Of a DNA stretch of 64,000 nt, positions 28,459 to 39,039 are shown one piece after another. The number at the start of each line of letters is the position of its first letter. The stretch's first letter is position 1. The DNA lies in the NCBI GenBank assembly GCA_021781575.1, contig JAJXWP010000006.1:83748-147747 (forward strand), given 5' to 3'. The notes beneath the pieces are model-generated. The model did not search any database. It saw only the letters and a list, made by a program, of their open reading frames with translations, and was not told the origin of the DNA. Source of the stretch: Pseudomonadota bacterium (GTDB lineage Bacteria > Pseudomonadota > Alphaproteobacteria > Rhodospirillales > Magnetospirillaceae). Position numbers and translations under genes: made by a program.

Positions 28459-31400
28459 ATGACCAGGAAGCTAGGGCTCATCCTCGCGGCGACGCTGGTT
28501 CTGCTGGCGGGCGGCTTGGCCGCCGTCCCGGCGGTGGTCGACTGGAACAGCTATAAACCGCGCATCGCCGCTCGCATTGAAGACGGGCTGGGCCGGCGGC
28601 TGACCATCGACGGACCGCTGTCGCTGTCGCTGCTGCCCGGCCCGGCCTTCACGGCCAAGGGCGTACATTTGGCCAATCCCGACGGTGCCGACCCGACCGA
28701 CATGGCGGTACTGCCGGAATTGCGCGTCCGCCTGCATTTCTGGCCGCTGCTGGCCGGCCATCTGGAGATCGCCTCGCTCGACCTGATCGAGCCTCGGATC
28801 ACTTTGGAAACCTTCGCCGACGGAAGCGCCAATTGGCAGTTTTCGCGGAATTCGGCGATCGCCGCCGGAGCCATTCCACCGCTGCCGGGCCAGGCTTCCG
28901 CTCCGTCGCACGTCGCCAGCGCGCCACATATCGACAGCATCGCGGTGGAAAACGGGGTCATCAGCTATCGGCGCTCCGGCGCTGAGTTGCTGCGCTTCGA
29001 CGCGGTGAGCGGCAGTCTGACCGGTCTCGGCGGTTCCGGGCCGCTCCATGCGGCCGGAGCCGCCCGATCGGGCGGGGCGGCCTTCTCCTTCGATGCCACG
29101 GCCGGCTATGGGGAGGTCGGCCAGCCGTTGCCGGCGACCCTGACGATGAAGCTGGACGACGCCGACCTGCGCCTTGGCGGGCAATGGGTTTCGGCCGGCC
29201 CGGACAGCCGCTTCAACGGCAAGCTGACCATCACCGCGCCCGATTTGCCTGGCCTTGCCCGAGTCTTCGCCGCCCGGCGGCTGGCCGGACTGCTGCCGGC
29301 CGGCCCGGGTAGCCTGGAGGCGGCCGTGGCGGCCAATCCACGCCAGATCGAGGTGCGCGGCCTGACCCTCACCGCCGGCGGCCTGCAGGCCGGAGGCACG
29401 GCCAGCCTGGCTCTCGACGGCACCCACCACGTCGATATCGGCCTGGCGTTCGGCCGGCTCGACCTGACCCGTTGGGGCGACGGCAAGGAAGCCACCGCGG
29501 CGGCCGTTCCGCTACCATCCAGTGCCGGTTCGCCGCCCGATGGCCGGCCTTCGGCGGCGGCTCCGCCGCTGGCCATGATCCCGCCGATTCCGCAGTGGCT
29601 TTCGGCCAACGTCGACCTCGCCGCCGATGTGGTGACTTGGCGCGGCACCATCTTGCGGAGCGCCCATTTCAACGCGATGTTGAGCGATGGCGGGCTCACC
29701 CTCAACGACGCCGCCGTCACGCTGCCCGGCAACAGCGAAGTCAATGTTTTGGGCAAGCTGGGCCTCAGCGGCGGTCAACCGGTTTTTGAAGGCTCGTTCC
29801 AGACCGCCAGCGACGACCTGCGCAGCCTGCTCGGCTGGTTCGGCCTGGATGTCGATGGCGTGCCGGCCGATCGGCTGCATGTCCTCCGGGCGGCCGGGCA
29901 GATCAAGGCCGCCGGGGACGAGATCGGCATCGCCAAGGTGCATCTCCAGGTTGATGCCAGCCATATGGACGCTGCGGCCAATTTGCGGTTGGGGGCTCGC
30001 CCCGCCATCGCCGCGTCCTTCGCCGTCGATGCGCTCAATGCCGATGCCTATTGGCCGGCAGGCAAGGCGCCCGCGCCGGCGGTCATCCCGCCCGCTCCTG
30101 CCGCGGTAGCTGCCGTTCCGCCGACGGCGAAAGCCAATTGGTACGACGGCATCGACGCCAATATCACCGGCCGCCTCGGCCAACTGGTGTGGAAGGGCGC
30201 GACGATCCAAGACCTCGCCGTCGACGGCAGCTGGATCGACGGCCTGCTGACCGTGCACCAGTTGTCGGCCGGCGACATCAGCGGCGCGCAACTGCAGTTG
30301 AGCGGCGGCATCGCCGGTCTCGCGACGGCGGCGGTGCCGCTCAGGCTGCAAGGGGTGCATTACGAGCTGCACAGCAAGGAGCCGGGACGGCTGCTGCAGC
30401 AATTCGGCGTCACTCCGCCGGTCGATCTGGACGGGCTGGGGGCATTGGCCCTGTCCGGCACGCTCGACGGCGGTACCGACGAGGTGACGGTCGAGACCCG
30501 CGCCGAAGCAGCCGGCGGGTTGCTTGCCATTGCCGGCAAGATCGACCAACCTCTGGCCGCGCCGCGCCTCGATCTGACGGTCGAGGCAAGTCATTCCAGC
30601 CTGACCCAGCTGGTCCGCCTGTTTACCCCGGGCTACCGGCCGGCTGGCGCGCTAGGCGCTTTCGCCCTGTCGACCAAGCTGACCGGAGACATTGCGCAAG
30701 CCCAGCTGACCGACCTGCGCATCAAGGCCGGTCCGGTCACCGCGGCGGGCGAGGCGCATCTGACCTGGCTGGGCCGGCCGCGATTGGAGGCATCGCTGAG
30801 CGCCGACCAGGTGCCGGTCGCGCTGTTTCTGCAGAGCGGCCGCCAAGCCGACGCCCAGCCGACCTTGCGTGATATGATTCGTACCGGCCTGCTCATTCCT
30901 TCGCCCCGCGGCCGAGTGGCGCGCGGCGCTTCGCTCTCGGAACCGCCGCAAGTGACGGCGGCGCCGCGGCCGCTGGTTCGGGTGGCGGCCATCGCCGACC
31001 AATGGTCGCGCGAACCGGTGGACTTGTCTTGGCTGAAAAGCTTCGATGCCGCTCTGAAGCTTGATGCGCGGGCGGTGACGATCGGGGCGACCCGGCTGGA
31101 CGCTGTCGGGCTGGGGATCGATCTCGCCGATGGGGTGGCCACCGTCAAAGGGCTTTCCGCCCAGCTCTACGGCGGGACCGTGGCCGGCGGCGGCATGCTG
31201 AACGCGGACGGGGCGGCCTCGATGCAGCTGTCGCTGAGCCACGCCCAGGCGCGCGACGCCCTGCTCGGCATGGCCGGCCTCGACATTGCCGAAGGGGTGA
31301 TGGACGGTGACGCCGTCTTCACCACCTCGGGCCATTCCGCCGCCGAGATGATTGGCCGCCTGACCGGGGGCGGCAAGGTGGCGGTGCGGGACGGCATTCT

Positions 31401-31830
31401 GCGCGGCTTCGACCTGCAGGCGGCGGACCGACGTCTGCAAAGGGTCAAGGGGCCGGCCGGGCTGCTGGCCTTGGTGCAGGCCGGCCTGAACGGCGGCAAC
31501 ACTCATTTCTCCAGCTTGTCCGCCAGTTTTCGCGGCGACAATGGGGTGGTCCGGTCGGACGATCTGCAGCTGACCGCCGATGGCGGCGGGGCCAAAGGCG
31601 CCGCCCAGATAAACTTGCCGACGCGAATGATCGATGCCCATGCCGATTTTCACCTGGCCAGCGCGCCCGACGCTCCGCCCCTGGTCATGCGAATGGCGGG
31701 GCCGCTGGAGTCGCCTCGCCGCTTCGTCGACATCAATGCCATCCAGACCTGGCTGGCCCGGCGCAGCCCGGTAAAAGGCCGCAAGCCGAAGGACCTGTTG
31801 AAGGAAGTGCTGCACGGGCTGGGGCACTGA
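28459..31830 (+). CDS. AsmA-family envelope protein
   Basis: 1,123 residues. An N-terminal signal/anchor (GLILAATLVLLAGGLAAVPAVV) is followed by the AsmA start DWNSYKPRIAARIEDGLGRRL and LTIDGPLSLSLLPGP. Long repetitive beta-rich stretches follow, with a C-terminal AsmA-like block (GIDLADGVATVKGLSAQLYG ... GGGKVAVRDGILRGFDL). These proteins are held to shape phospholipid transport or outer-membrane assembly between the membranes. A GGGAG site precedes the ATG. It is a single-gene unit between recQ (divergent) and the fumC block (convergent). Confidence 0.88.
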   Translation: MTRKLGLILAATLVLLAGGLAAVPAVVDWNSYKPRIAARIEDGLGRRLTIDGPLSLSLLPGPAFTAKGVHLANPDGADPTDMAVLPELRVRLHFWPLLAGHLEIASLDLIEPRITLETFADGSANWQFSRNSAIAAGAIPPLPGQASAPSHVASAPHIDSIAVENGVISYRRSGAELLRFDAVSGSLTGLGGSGPLHAAGAARSGGAAFSFDATAGYGEVGQPLPATLTMKLDDADLRLGGQWVSAGPDSRFNGKLTITAPDLPGLARVFAARRLAGLLPAGPGSLEAAVAANPRQIEVRGLTLTAGGLQAGGTASLALDGTHHVDIGLAFGRLDLTRWGDGKEATAAAVPLPSSAGSPPDGRPSAAAPPLAMIPPIPQWLSANVDLAADVVTWRGTILRSAHFNAMLSDGGLTLNDAAVTLPGNSEVNVLGKLGLSGGQPVFEGSFQTASDDLRSLLGWFGLDVDGVPADRLHVLRAAGQIKAAGDEIGIAKVHLQVDASHMDAAANLRLGARPAIAASFAVDALNADAYWPAGKAPAPAVIPPAPAAVAAVPPTAKANWYDGIDANITGRLGQLVWKGATIQDLAVDGSWIDGLLTVHQLSAGDISGAQLQLSGGIAGLATAAVPLRLQGVHYELHSKEPGRLLQQFGVTPPVDLDGLGALALSGTLDGGTDEVTVETRAEAAGGLLAIAGKIDQPLAAPRLDLTVEASHSSLTQLVRLFTPGYRPAGALGAFALSTKLTGDIAQAQLTDLRIKAGPVTAAGEAHLTWLGRPRLEASLSADQVPVALFLQSGRQADAQPTLRDMIRTGLLIPSPRGRVARGASLSEPPQVTAAPRPLVRVAAIADQWSREPVDLSWLKSFDAALKLDARAVTIGATRLDAVGLGIDLADGVATVKGLSAQLYGGTVAGGGMLNADGAASMQLSLSHAQARDALLGMAGLDIAEGVMDGDAVFTTSGHSAAEMIGRLTGGGKVAVRDGILRGFDLQAADRRLQRVKGPAGLLALVQAGLNGGNTHFSSLSASFRGDNGVVRSDDLQLTADGGGAKGAAQINLPTRMIDAHADFHLASAPDAPPLVMRMAGPLESPRRFVDINAIQTWLARRSPVKGRKPKDLLKEVLHGLGH

Positions 31831-31878
31831 TGCCAGGCTGCGGTGATCGGAACCGATCGCCGCCCCTCCGCCCCTCCC

Positions 31879-32115
31879 TCAGGCGCTCGGCGGGCTTTGG
31901 CCTGTCTTCTCCATCAGCTCGCGCAGGACGAACACCCGCAAGGCGCTCGACAGGTTGCCCCGGCGGCTGCCGTCGATACTGGCCACCAGGCTGTTGAGGG
32001 AGGTGCCGCGGCGTTCGGCAATGGCTTTCAGGGCGTCCCAGAACTCCACTTCCAGCGACACGCTGGTGGCGTGGCCGGCGATCATCACCGACCGCTTGCG
32101 AATTTCGCCGGTCAT
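31879..32115 (-). CDS. Ribbon-helix-helix domain protein
   Basis: 78 residues. The first part ([20 protein letters not shown]) is a beta-strand followed by two helices ([20 protein letters not shown]), as in RHH DNA-binding proteins of the alphaproteobacterial RHH_4 type. The ATG at 32115 overlaps the fumC stop as ATGA, so it is translationally coupled to fumC. The DNA target is unknown; regulation of the fumarase genes is plausible from position only. Confidence 0.78.
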   Translation of the reverse strand: MTGEIRKRSVMIAGHATSVSLEVEFWDALKAIAERRGTSLNSLVASIDGSRRGNLSSALRVFVLRELMEKTGQSPPSA

Positions 32116-33509
32116 GCGCTGGTGTTTCCCACCATGTCGTTCGGACGCACCCACCGGCCGAACTGTTCCTCGTCGACCCAGCCCGAAGCTATCGCCGCTT
32201 CGCGCAGGCTCGATCCTTCGGCGTGGGCCTTGCGGGCGATAGCCGCCGCCTTGTCGTAGCCGATATGGGGGGCTAGCGCGGTGACCAGCATCAGCGAGCC
32301 TTCCACCATCCGGGCGATGCGCTGCTGCTCGGCGCCGATGCCCTGGACGCAGTTGGCGGCGAAGCTGTCGCAGGAATCGGCGAGCAGCCGCACCGACTGC
32401 AGGAACGACGCGATGATCACCGGCTTGCACGCATTGAGCTCCAGCTGTCCGCCGGCCCCGGCCACCGTTACCGTGACATGGTTTCCCATCACCCGCGCAC
32501 AGACCATGATCAGTGCCTCGGCCTGGGTCGGGTTGACTTTGCCCGGCATGATCGATGATCCCGGCTCGTTTTCCGGCAGCCGCAGCTCACCGATGCCCGA
32601 GCGTGGGCCCGATCCGAGGAAACGGATATCGTTGGCGATCTTGGTCAGCGAGACGGCCAAAGTGTTGAGTGCCGCCGAGGCGTCGACCAGCGCGTCATGG
32701 GCGGCGATCGCTTCGAACTTGTTGGCAGCGGGCAGGAAGGGCAGGCCGGTCAGTTCATTCAGTTCGCGGCAGAAGGCCTGATCGAAGTTCGGCGGGGCGT
32801 TGAGCCCGGTGCCCACCGCCGTGCCCCCCTGAGCCAGGCGATAGAGGGCGGGCAGGGTCCGTTCCAGTCGTTCGATCCCCATGCCCACCTGTGCCGCCCA
32901 GGCGGAGAATTCCTGCCCGAGGGTCAACGGGACGGCGTCCTGCAGATGGGTTCGCCCGATTTTGACCAGGCCGCTGAATTCAGCCGCCTTGTCCGCCAGG
33001 GTCTTGGCCAGCAGGCGCAACGACGGCATCAGCCGGGACTGCAACTCCGTCACCGCGGCGATGTGCATGGCGGTGGGAAAGCTGTCGTTGGAGGACTGGC
33101 TCAGGTTCACGTGATCGTTGGGATGGACGGGGGCCTTCCGGCCCAGGGGGGCGCCGAGCATTTCGTTGGCCCGGTTGGCGATTACCTCATTGGCGTTCAT
33201 GTTGGTCTGGGTGCCTGAGCCGGTCTGCCATACCACCAGGGGGAAATGGGCGGCCAGGCTGCCGTCGACCACTTCTCCGGCGGCGGCGACGATGGCCTCG
33301 GCCAGATGCGGCGCCAGCAGCCCCAGGGACCGATTGGCCAGGGCCGCCGCCTTTTTCTGCAATCCGAAGGCGCGGATCAAGGGGGCGGGCATGCGTTCGC
33401 TGCCGATGCGGAAATTCTCCAGGCTGCGCTGGGTCTGGGCGCCCCAATAGCGGTCGGCGGGAACTTCCACGGTGCCCAAGGTGTCGTTTTCCAGACGATA
33501 TTCGGTCAT
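32112..33509 (-). CDS. fumC: Class II fumarate hydratase
   Basis: 465 residues. The superfamily signature [15 protein letters not shown] and the [14 protein letters not shown] and [14 protein letters not shown] segments identify an iron-independent class II fumarase. It hydrates fumarate to malate in the TCA cycle. GGAGG lies 5 bp before the ATG. It follows a class I fumarase on the same strand across a 131-bp repeat-containing gap, so the organism has both oxygen-sensitive and oxygen-stable forms side by side. Confidence 0.97.
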   Translation of the reverse strand: MTEYRLENDTLGTVEVPADRYWGAQTQRSLENFRIGSERMPAPLIRAFGLQKKAAALANRSLGLLAPHLAEAIVAAAGEVVDGSLAAHFPLVVWQTGSGTQTNMNANEVIANRANEMLGAPLGRKAPVHPNDHVNLSQSSNDSFPTAMHIAAVTELQSRLMPSLRLLAKTLADKAAEFSGLVKIGRTHLQDAVPLTLGQEFSAWAAQVGMGIERLERTLPALYRLAQGGTAVGTGLNAPPNFDQAFCRELNELTGLPFLPAANKFEAIAAHDALVDASAALNTLAVSLTKIANDIRFLGSGPRSGIGELRLPENEPGSSIMPGKVNPTQAEALIMVCARVMGNHVTVTVAGAGGQLELNACKPVIIASFLQSVRLLADSCDSFAANCVQGIGAEQQRIARMVEGSLMLVTALAPHIGYDKAAAIARKAHAEGSSLREAAIASGWVDEEQFGRWVRPNDMVGNTSA

Positions 33510-33567
33510 GGTCGCCTCCGTCTTGAATCTGGGGTGCGGGGGCGGTGGTGGAAAGGGGAACCTGCAC

Positions 33568-33631
33568 CACGGAGTTCACGGAGATCACGGAGAAAAAAAC
33601 CGATGTCTCCGTGCACTCCGTGTCCTCCGTG
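33568..33631. repeat. CACGGAG tandem/inverted repeat hairpin
   Basis: Three CACGGAG units spaced every 9 bases (33568, 33577, 33586) are followed, after a 14-base loop, by three CTCCGTG units with the same 9-base phase (33607, 33616, 33625). The two arms pair over the 7-base cores with mismatches in the 2-base spacers. Such arrays recur as intergenic elements in many unrelated bacterial genomes. It sits between the fumA and fumC genes. Confidence 0.85.
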
Positions 33632-33640
33632 TTAAATAAA

Positions 33641-35263
<1,623 letters not shown>

Positions 35264-35341
35264 GGTGGGCCCCGTCTGGTTAACGGATTGGTTGCCTTCT
35301 CGCGGGAATGTCGCCGGAGAGGCGGACGGGGCCTAAGGAAG

Positions 35342-35839
35342 CTATTTTTTGCGGAAGGCGTCAAGCGTGATGACCTGGGCGCCAGCCTCTCCCGCTTCCG
35401 TCGGGGGCTCGGCGGCGCCGGCGGCGTCCGCTTTCCCGGTCGATTGGCTCTCCCCGGGGCCGCCGGGCAATTCCACTTCGATGCTGGTGTCGGCCTGGAA
35501 TTGCAGGCCGAATTTGGCCGAGGGATCGGCGAAGGCGGTCACCGCGGCGAAAGGAATATGCAGCCTTTGGTTCATCCGATTGAACGACAGCGTGACCTCG
35601 AACCAGTCGGGGGTCACTTCCAGGCCCCAATATTGATGTTGGAGCACGATGGTCATTTCATCGGGGTAACGGGCCCGAATGGAATCGGCGACATCGACCC
35701 CCGGATGCCGCGTACGGAAGGTGATGTAAAAATGGTGATCACCCGGCAGCCCTTCGAGGCTGGCGTTCAGCGCCTCCCGCAGCACGCCGCGTAGGGCGTC
35801 TTCCACCATCTTGTCGTAACGCAACACCATTTTCGACAT
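35342..35839 (-). CDS. sspB: ClpXP adaptor SspB (alphaproteobacterial type)
   Basis: 165 residues. The N-terminal RYDKMVEDALRGVLREAL and the GDHHFYITFRTRHPGV segment form the tag-binding core. A disordered, Gly/Ala/Glu-rich linker leads to the C-terminal VITLDAFRKK, the short XB peptide that docks on the ClpX N-domain. SspB delivers ssrA-tagged proteins to ClpXP. Its gene lies directly downstream of the tmRNA gene on the same strand (about 40 bp), a linkage of tag source and tag reader. Confidence 0.93.
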   Translation of the reverse strand: MSKMVLRYDKMVEDALRGVLREALNASLEGLPGDHHFYITFRTRHPGVDVADSIRARYPDEMTIVLQHQYWGLEVTPDWFEVTLSFNRMNQRLHIPFAAVTAFADPSAKFGLQFQADTSIEVELPGGPGESQSTGKADAAGAAEPPTEAGEAGAQVITLDAFRKK

Positions 35840-35876
35840 TTGTCCGGCGGCCCTTCTTGCATCCGGTGAGGGAAGT

Positions 35877-35905
35877 GGGGGGCTTTCTGTTGCCCGGCGC
35901 CCCCC
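35877..35905 (-). terminator. GC hairpin at the 3' end of the tmRNA gene
   Basis: GGGGGGC (35877-35883) and GCCCCCC (35899-35905) form a 7-bp stem about 20 bases beyond the tag stop codon region and before sspB. No T-run follows, so it may be part of the mature RNA, a processing signal or a weak terminator. Confidence 0.45.
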
Positions 35906-36155
35906 GGACCGCGCTTACCTAATTAGGCAGCGAGAGCAACGAAGTTATCGTTGGCACTTGTGAGTTTGGTCCGGTAACGGCGGTACCATGCCGAGCACAA
36001 GCCATACCTTTACCACGCGCGTCGATCCTATTTCGCCCCCTTCGAGTTCGCCGCCCATCCGAGCGCGGCTTTGAATGGTGGAGGCGCCGGGTACCGCCCC
36101 CGGGTCCGCAACGCTTATTCCGTATGGTGTTTAGCGCCATAGCCGGTGTCCCGGC
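35877..36155 (-). ncRNA. ssrA: tmRNA (ssrA), two-piece permuted alphaproteobacterial form
   Basis: On the minus strand the acceptor piece comes first. It ends at 36076 with T-arm CCGGG-loop-CCCGG (loop GGCGGTA), then CGCCTCC-A-CCA. After a 35-base spacer (36041-36075) the coding piece starts at 36040 with GGGGGCGAAATAGGATCGAC. GGGGGCG pairs with CGCCTCC as a 7-bp acceptor stem, and GTATGG of the coding piece pairs with CCATAC of the acceptor piece (36127-36122). The tag frame (35955-35923) reads ANDNFVALAA then TAA, giving AANDNFVALAA with the charged Ala. The 5' end (~36155) is estimated from a candidate promoter, the 3' end from a GC-rich hairpin. Confidence 0.93.
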
Positions 36156-36161
36156 ACAATC

Positions 36162-36190
36162 AATATAGAGCGGCGGCACCGATTGCGCCA
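36162..36190 (-). promoter_or_regulatory. Candidate promoter of the tmRNA gene
   Basis: On the minus strand TATATT (36167-36162) lies 17 bases after TGGCGC (36190-36185). A start about 7 bases downstream would place the 5' end near 36155, just before a short GCCGG-gaca-CCGGC hairpin. The -35 is weak. Confidence 0.35.
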
Positions 36191-36257
36191 GAGCGGCGGC
36201 GGCGACAGCGTCGGAAATCCGCGATAGGATGCCGCTTGCCACAGACAGAGGAAGACA

Positions 36258-37052
36258 GTGAAGCAGTATCTCGACCTGATGCGCCATGTGCGGCAACACG
36301 GCGTCTTCAAGCCGGACCGTACCGGTACCGGCACCTATAGCGTCTTCGGCTGGCAAATGCGCTTCGACCTGGCCGATGGCTTCCCCGTGGTCACCACCAA
36401 GAAACTGCACCTGCGCTCGATCATTCACGAGCTTCTGTGGTTCCTCAAGGGCGAGACCAATATCCGCTACCTGAAGGAGAACAATGTCTCGATCTGGGAC
36501 GAGTGGGCGGATCAGGAGGGCGAGCTTGGCCCGGTTTACGGCTATCAATGGCGGTCCTGGCCGGCGCCCGACGGCCGGCGTATCGACCAGATCGCTGAAT
36601 TGGTGGCGCAGATTCGTGACAATCCGGATTCCCGCCGGCTGATCGTCTCCGCCTGGAACCCCGCCGATATCGGGCGGATGGCCTTGCCGCCCTGTCACTG
36701 CCTGTTCCAATTCTACGTCGCCGAGGGGCGGCTGTCCTGCCAGCTGTACCAGCGCTCGGCCGACATATTCCTCGGCGTACCGTTCAACATCGCCTCCTAT
36801 GCCCTGTTGACCGTGATGATGGCCCAAATCGCCGGTCTGGTCCCCGGTGAGTTCATCCATACCTTCGGCGACGCCCATCTCTACGCCAATCACCTGGAGC
36901 AGGCCGATCTGCAACTGGCGCGGCAGCCCCGGGGCTTGCCGGTGATGCGGTTGAACCCGGACGTCACCGACCTGTTCGCCTTCCGCTACGAGGATTTCAC
37001 CCTCCAAGGCTACGAACCGCATCCGCATATCGCCGCGCCGGTGGCGGTATGA
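36258..37052 (+). CDS. thyA: Thymidylate synthase
   Basis: 264 residues from a GTG with AGAGGAAG upstream. The catalytic Cys lies in [12 protein letters not shown], and [18 protein letters not shown] and [18 protein letters not shown] are family signatures. Length equals the E. coli enzyme. It converts dUMP to dTMP with methylene-THF, producing dihydrofolate. The product is used by DHFR, whose start codon overlaps the thyA stop (ATGA), so the two are translationally coupled. Confidence 0.98.
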   Translation: MKQYLDLMRHVRQHGVFKPDRTGTGTYSVFGWQMRFDLADGFPVVTTKKLHLRSIIHELLWFLKGETNIRYLKENNVSIWDEWADQEGELGPVYGYQWRSWPAPDGRRIDQIAELVAQIRDNPDSRRLIVSAWNPADIGRMALPPCHCLFQFYVAEGRLSCQLYQRSADIFLGVPFNIASYALLTVMMAQIAGLVPGEFIHTFGDAHLYANHLEQADLQLARQPRGLPVMRLNPDVTDLFAFRYEDFTLQGYEPHPHIAAPVAV

Positions 37053-37531
37053 CGCTGGCTCTCATCGTCGCCGTCGCCGAGAACGGGGTGATCGGCCGGG
37101 GCAACCGGCTACCGTGGCATCTGCCCGAAGATCTCCGCTATTTCAAGCGGGTGACCATGGGCAAACCGGTGGTGATGGGGCGCAAGACCTACCAGTCCAT
37201 CGGCCGGCCCTTGCCCGGCAGGCCCAATATCGTGGTGACGCGGGATGCCGGTTTCGCTGCCGAGGGGGTTCATCTGGCCGGCTCCCTCGACCAGGCCCTG
37301 GATCTGGCGCGAAGCCTGGCCTCAGGCGGCGAAGTGATGGTGATCGGCGGGGCCGAGTTGTTCAACGCGGTCCTGCCGTCGGCCGATCGCCTCTATCTGA
37401 CCGAAGTGCACCGGGCCTATGAAGGCGACGTGTTCTTCCCCCAACTCGATCCGGCCGTATGGCGAGAGGCAAGCCGCGAGGATCACCCCGGCGATCCGAG
37501 CTACAGCTTCGTTGTGTTGGAAAAGGGTTGA
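37049..37531 (+). CDS. folA: Dihydrofolate reductase
   Basis: 160 residues. [21 protein letters not shown] has the conserved Trp and the Asp/Glu of the folate site; [20 protein letters not shown] and [10 protein letters not shown] bind NADPH. It regenerates tetrahydrofolate after the thyA reaction. It overlaps thyA by four bases, and a hairpin terminator follows about 120 bp downstream. Confidence 0.97.
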   Translation: MTLALIVAVAENGVIGRGNRLPWHLPEDLRYFKRVTMGKPVVMGRKTYQSIGRPLPGRPNIVVTRDAGFAAEGVHLAGSLDQALDLARSLASGGEVMVIGGAELFNAVLPSADRLYLTEVHRAYEGDVFFPQLDPAVWREASREDHPGDPSYSFVVLEKG

Positions 37532-37604
37532 TCCGCGGATGTCCCGGCTCCGCCGAGGCGGCGGATTGGCTGCTTCGGAGTGGGGCCGGGCGTCTCGGCC
37601 GCCT

Positions 37605-37669
37605 TCCGGCAAAGCCGGAGCCTGAGCAATTCCGCCGCATTGCGGCGGAGGCGGGCGGGAGAGCCCGCC
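37605..37669. repeat. Cluster of three short hairpins after folA
   Basis: Three perfect stems follow each other: TCCGGC-aaa-GCCGGA (37605-37619), TCCGCCGC-att-GCGGCGGA (37631-37649), and GGCGGGC-gggaga-GCCCGCC (37650-37669). No gene is seen in the 177-bp gap between folA and apbC. This compact array resembles REP-type intergenic repeats, with the last hairpin doubling as a terminator. Confidence 0.6.
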
Positions 37670-37682
37670 CCACTCAATTTTT
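37650..37682 (+). terminator. Likely terminator of thyA-folA
   Basis: The 7-bp stem GGCGGGC/GCCCGCC is followed within 9 bases by TTTTT (37678-37682). It lies between two convergent genes. Confidence 0.6.
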
Positions 37683-37708
37683 CAAGAATGCTCTCCCGCC
37701 CACGATAA

Positions 37709-38845
37709 TTACTGCATGACGATTTTGGGCGCCTTTTTCGCACCCTTCAGGGTCAGCACCTTGTCCCATACCTTGACGGCGATCGCCTTGTAGGCCTGGG
37801 ACAGCGGGCTGTCCGGCTGGGTGGCGACGATCGGGCGGCCTTCGTCCGAGGTGGCGCGGATGTCAATGTCGAGCGGCAATTCGCCGAGGAAGTCGGCGGA
37901 CAGCTTGGCCGCTTCCTGCTGGGCGCCACCATGGCCGAAAATATGGGCCTCATGCCCGCAATTGGGGCAGTGGTAATAGCTCATATTCTCGATGATGCCG
38001 AGGACCGGAACGTTGACCTGGCGGAACATGTTGAGGCCCTTGCGGGCGTCGAGCAGCGCGATGTCCTGCGGCGTCGAGACGATGACGGCACCGGCCAGGG
38101 GCACCCGCTGGGTCATGGTCAGCTGGGTGTCGCCGGTGCCCGGCGGCATGTCGATGATCAGCACGTCGAGCGCACCCCAGTTGACGTCGCGAAGCAGCTG
38201 TTCGAGGGCGCCCATGACCATCGGGCCGCGCCACACCAGCGGGGCGTCTTCGGGGACCAGGAAGCCGATGGACATGACCTTGAGGCCGAAGGCCTCGATC
38301 GGTTCCATCTTCTTGCCGTCGCCCGAGGTCGGCTGCACACCCGAGACGCCCAGCATGCGCGGCTGCGACGGGCCGAACACGTCGGCGTCGAACATGCCGA
38401 CCGAAAGCCCCAGGCTTTTCAGCGCCAGCGCCAGGTTGACCGCCGTCGTCGACTTGCCGACGCCGCCCTTGCCCGATGCCACCGCGATGATCGCCTTCAC
38501 TTCGGGCAGCAGCGGTTCCTCCTGCCCATGGCCATGACCATGCCCATGCCCGTGACCATGACCGCCGTGGCCCTGCGGGGCCGGCTGGGGAGCCTGTCGC
38601 TCGGCGGTAAGCACGGCAGACACCGTCAGTACTCCCGGGATGTCGTGGATCACCTGTTCGGCCACCTTGCGCATGGGTTCCAGGTGCGGGCCGCGCTGGG
38701 GATCCACCTCGATGGCGAAAGCCACGTGCCCGTTCTTGACAACCACGCCGGAAACCATGCCGAGGCTCACGATGTCCTTCCCGCGGTCGGGATCGACGAC
38801 TTGTTCCAGCGCGTGAAGGATGGTCTTTTCAGTGACCTCTGCCAT
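37709..38845 (-). CDS. apbC: Mrp/ApbC-family iron-sulfur cluster carrier ATPase
   Basis: 378 residues from ATG 38845 (GGAG 8 bp upstream). An N-terminal DUF59/MIP18-like domain (ILHALEQVVDPDRGKDIVSL) is joined by a His-rich linker (GHGGHGHGHGHGHGHG) to the P-loop ATPase. The ATPase has VASGKGGVGKSTTAVNLA, LIIDMPPGTGD and the CPNCG cluster-binding pair. It is thought to carry Fe-S clusters to target enzymes. The linker has alternating His-Gly and could bind metal. It diverges from hflKC. Confidence 0.94.
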   Translation of the reverse strand: MAEVTEKTILHALEQVVDPDRGKDIVSLGMVSGVVVKNGHVAFAIEVDPQRGPHLEPMRKVAEQVIHDIPGVLTVSAVLTAERQAPQPAPQGHGGHGHGHGHGHGHGQEEPLLPEVKAIIAVASGKGGVGKSTTAVNLALALKSLGLSVGMFDADVFGPSQPRMLGVSGVQPTSGDGKKMEPIEAFGLKVMSIGFLVPEDAPLVWRGPMVMGALEQLLRDVNWGALDVLIIDMPPGTGDTQLTMTQRVPLAGAVIVSTPQDIALLDARKGLNMFRQVNVPVLGIIENMSYYHCPNCGHEAHIFGHGGAQQEAAKLSADFLGELPLDIDIRATSDEGRPIVATQPDSPLSQAYKAIAVKVWDKVLTLKGAKKAPKIVMQ

Positions 38846-39039
38846 TCTTGAATTCTCCGTCGGTTGCCCTATATCCACAAAACTTTTGTATAAAGCTCCT
38901 GCGCGCGCTGTGCCGTTGGGCGGCGTGCGTTGCACCTTGGGGCCGTCTGTCATATAAGGCGCAATACCTCTGTTGCAAAGTTCGGGCGCGCAGGAGGGCG
39001 GCGATACCATGCCGCGCTACATTACAGGGATGTAAAATC

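Noticed and set aside
33568..33631. Possible mini-CRISPR array
   Set aside because: Units are 7 bases with 2-base gaps and an inverted second half. There are no spacers of CRISPR length and no cas genes.
35268..35333. 9-bp inverted repeat GGCCCCGTC/GACGGGGCC between fumA and sspB
   Set aside because: The arms are 48 bases apart with no T-run or further symmetry, so chance or a weak structure is likely in this GC-rich DNA.
35919..37028. Minus-strand open frame across the tmRNA gene and thyA
   Set aside because: It covers the RNA gene and the antisense strand of thyA; thyA has all catalytic motifs on the plus strand.
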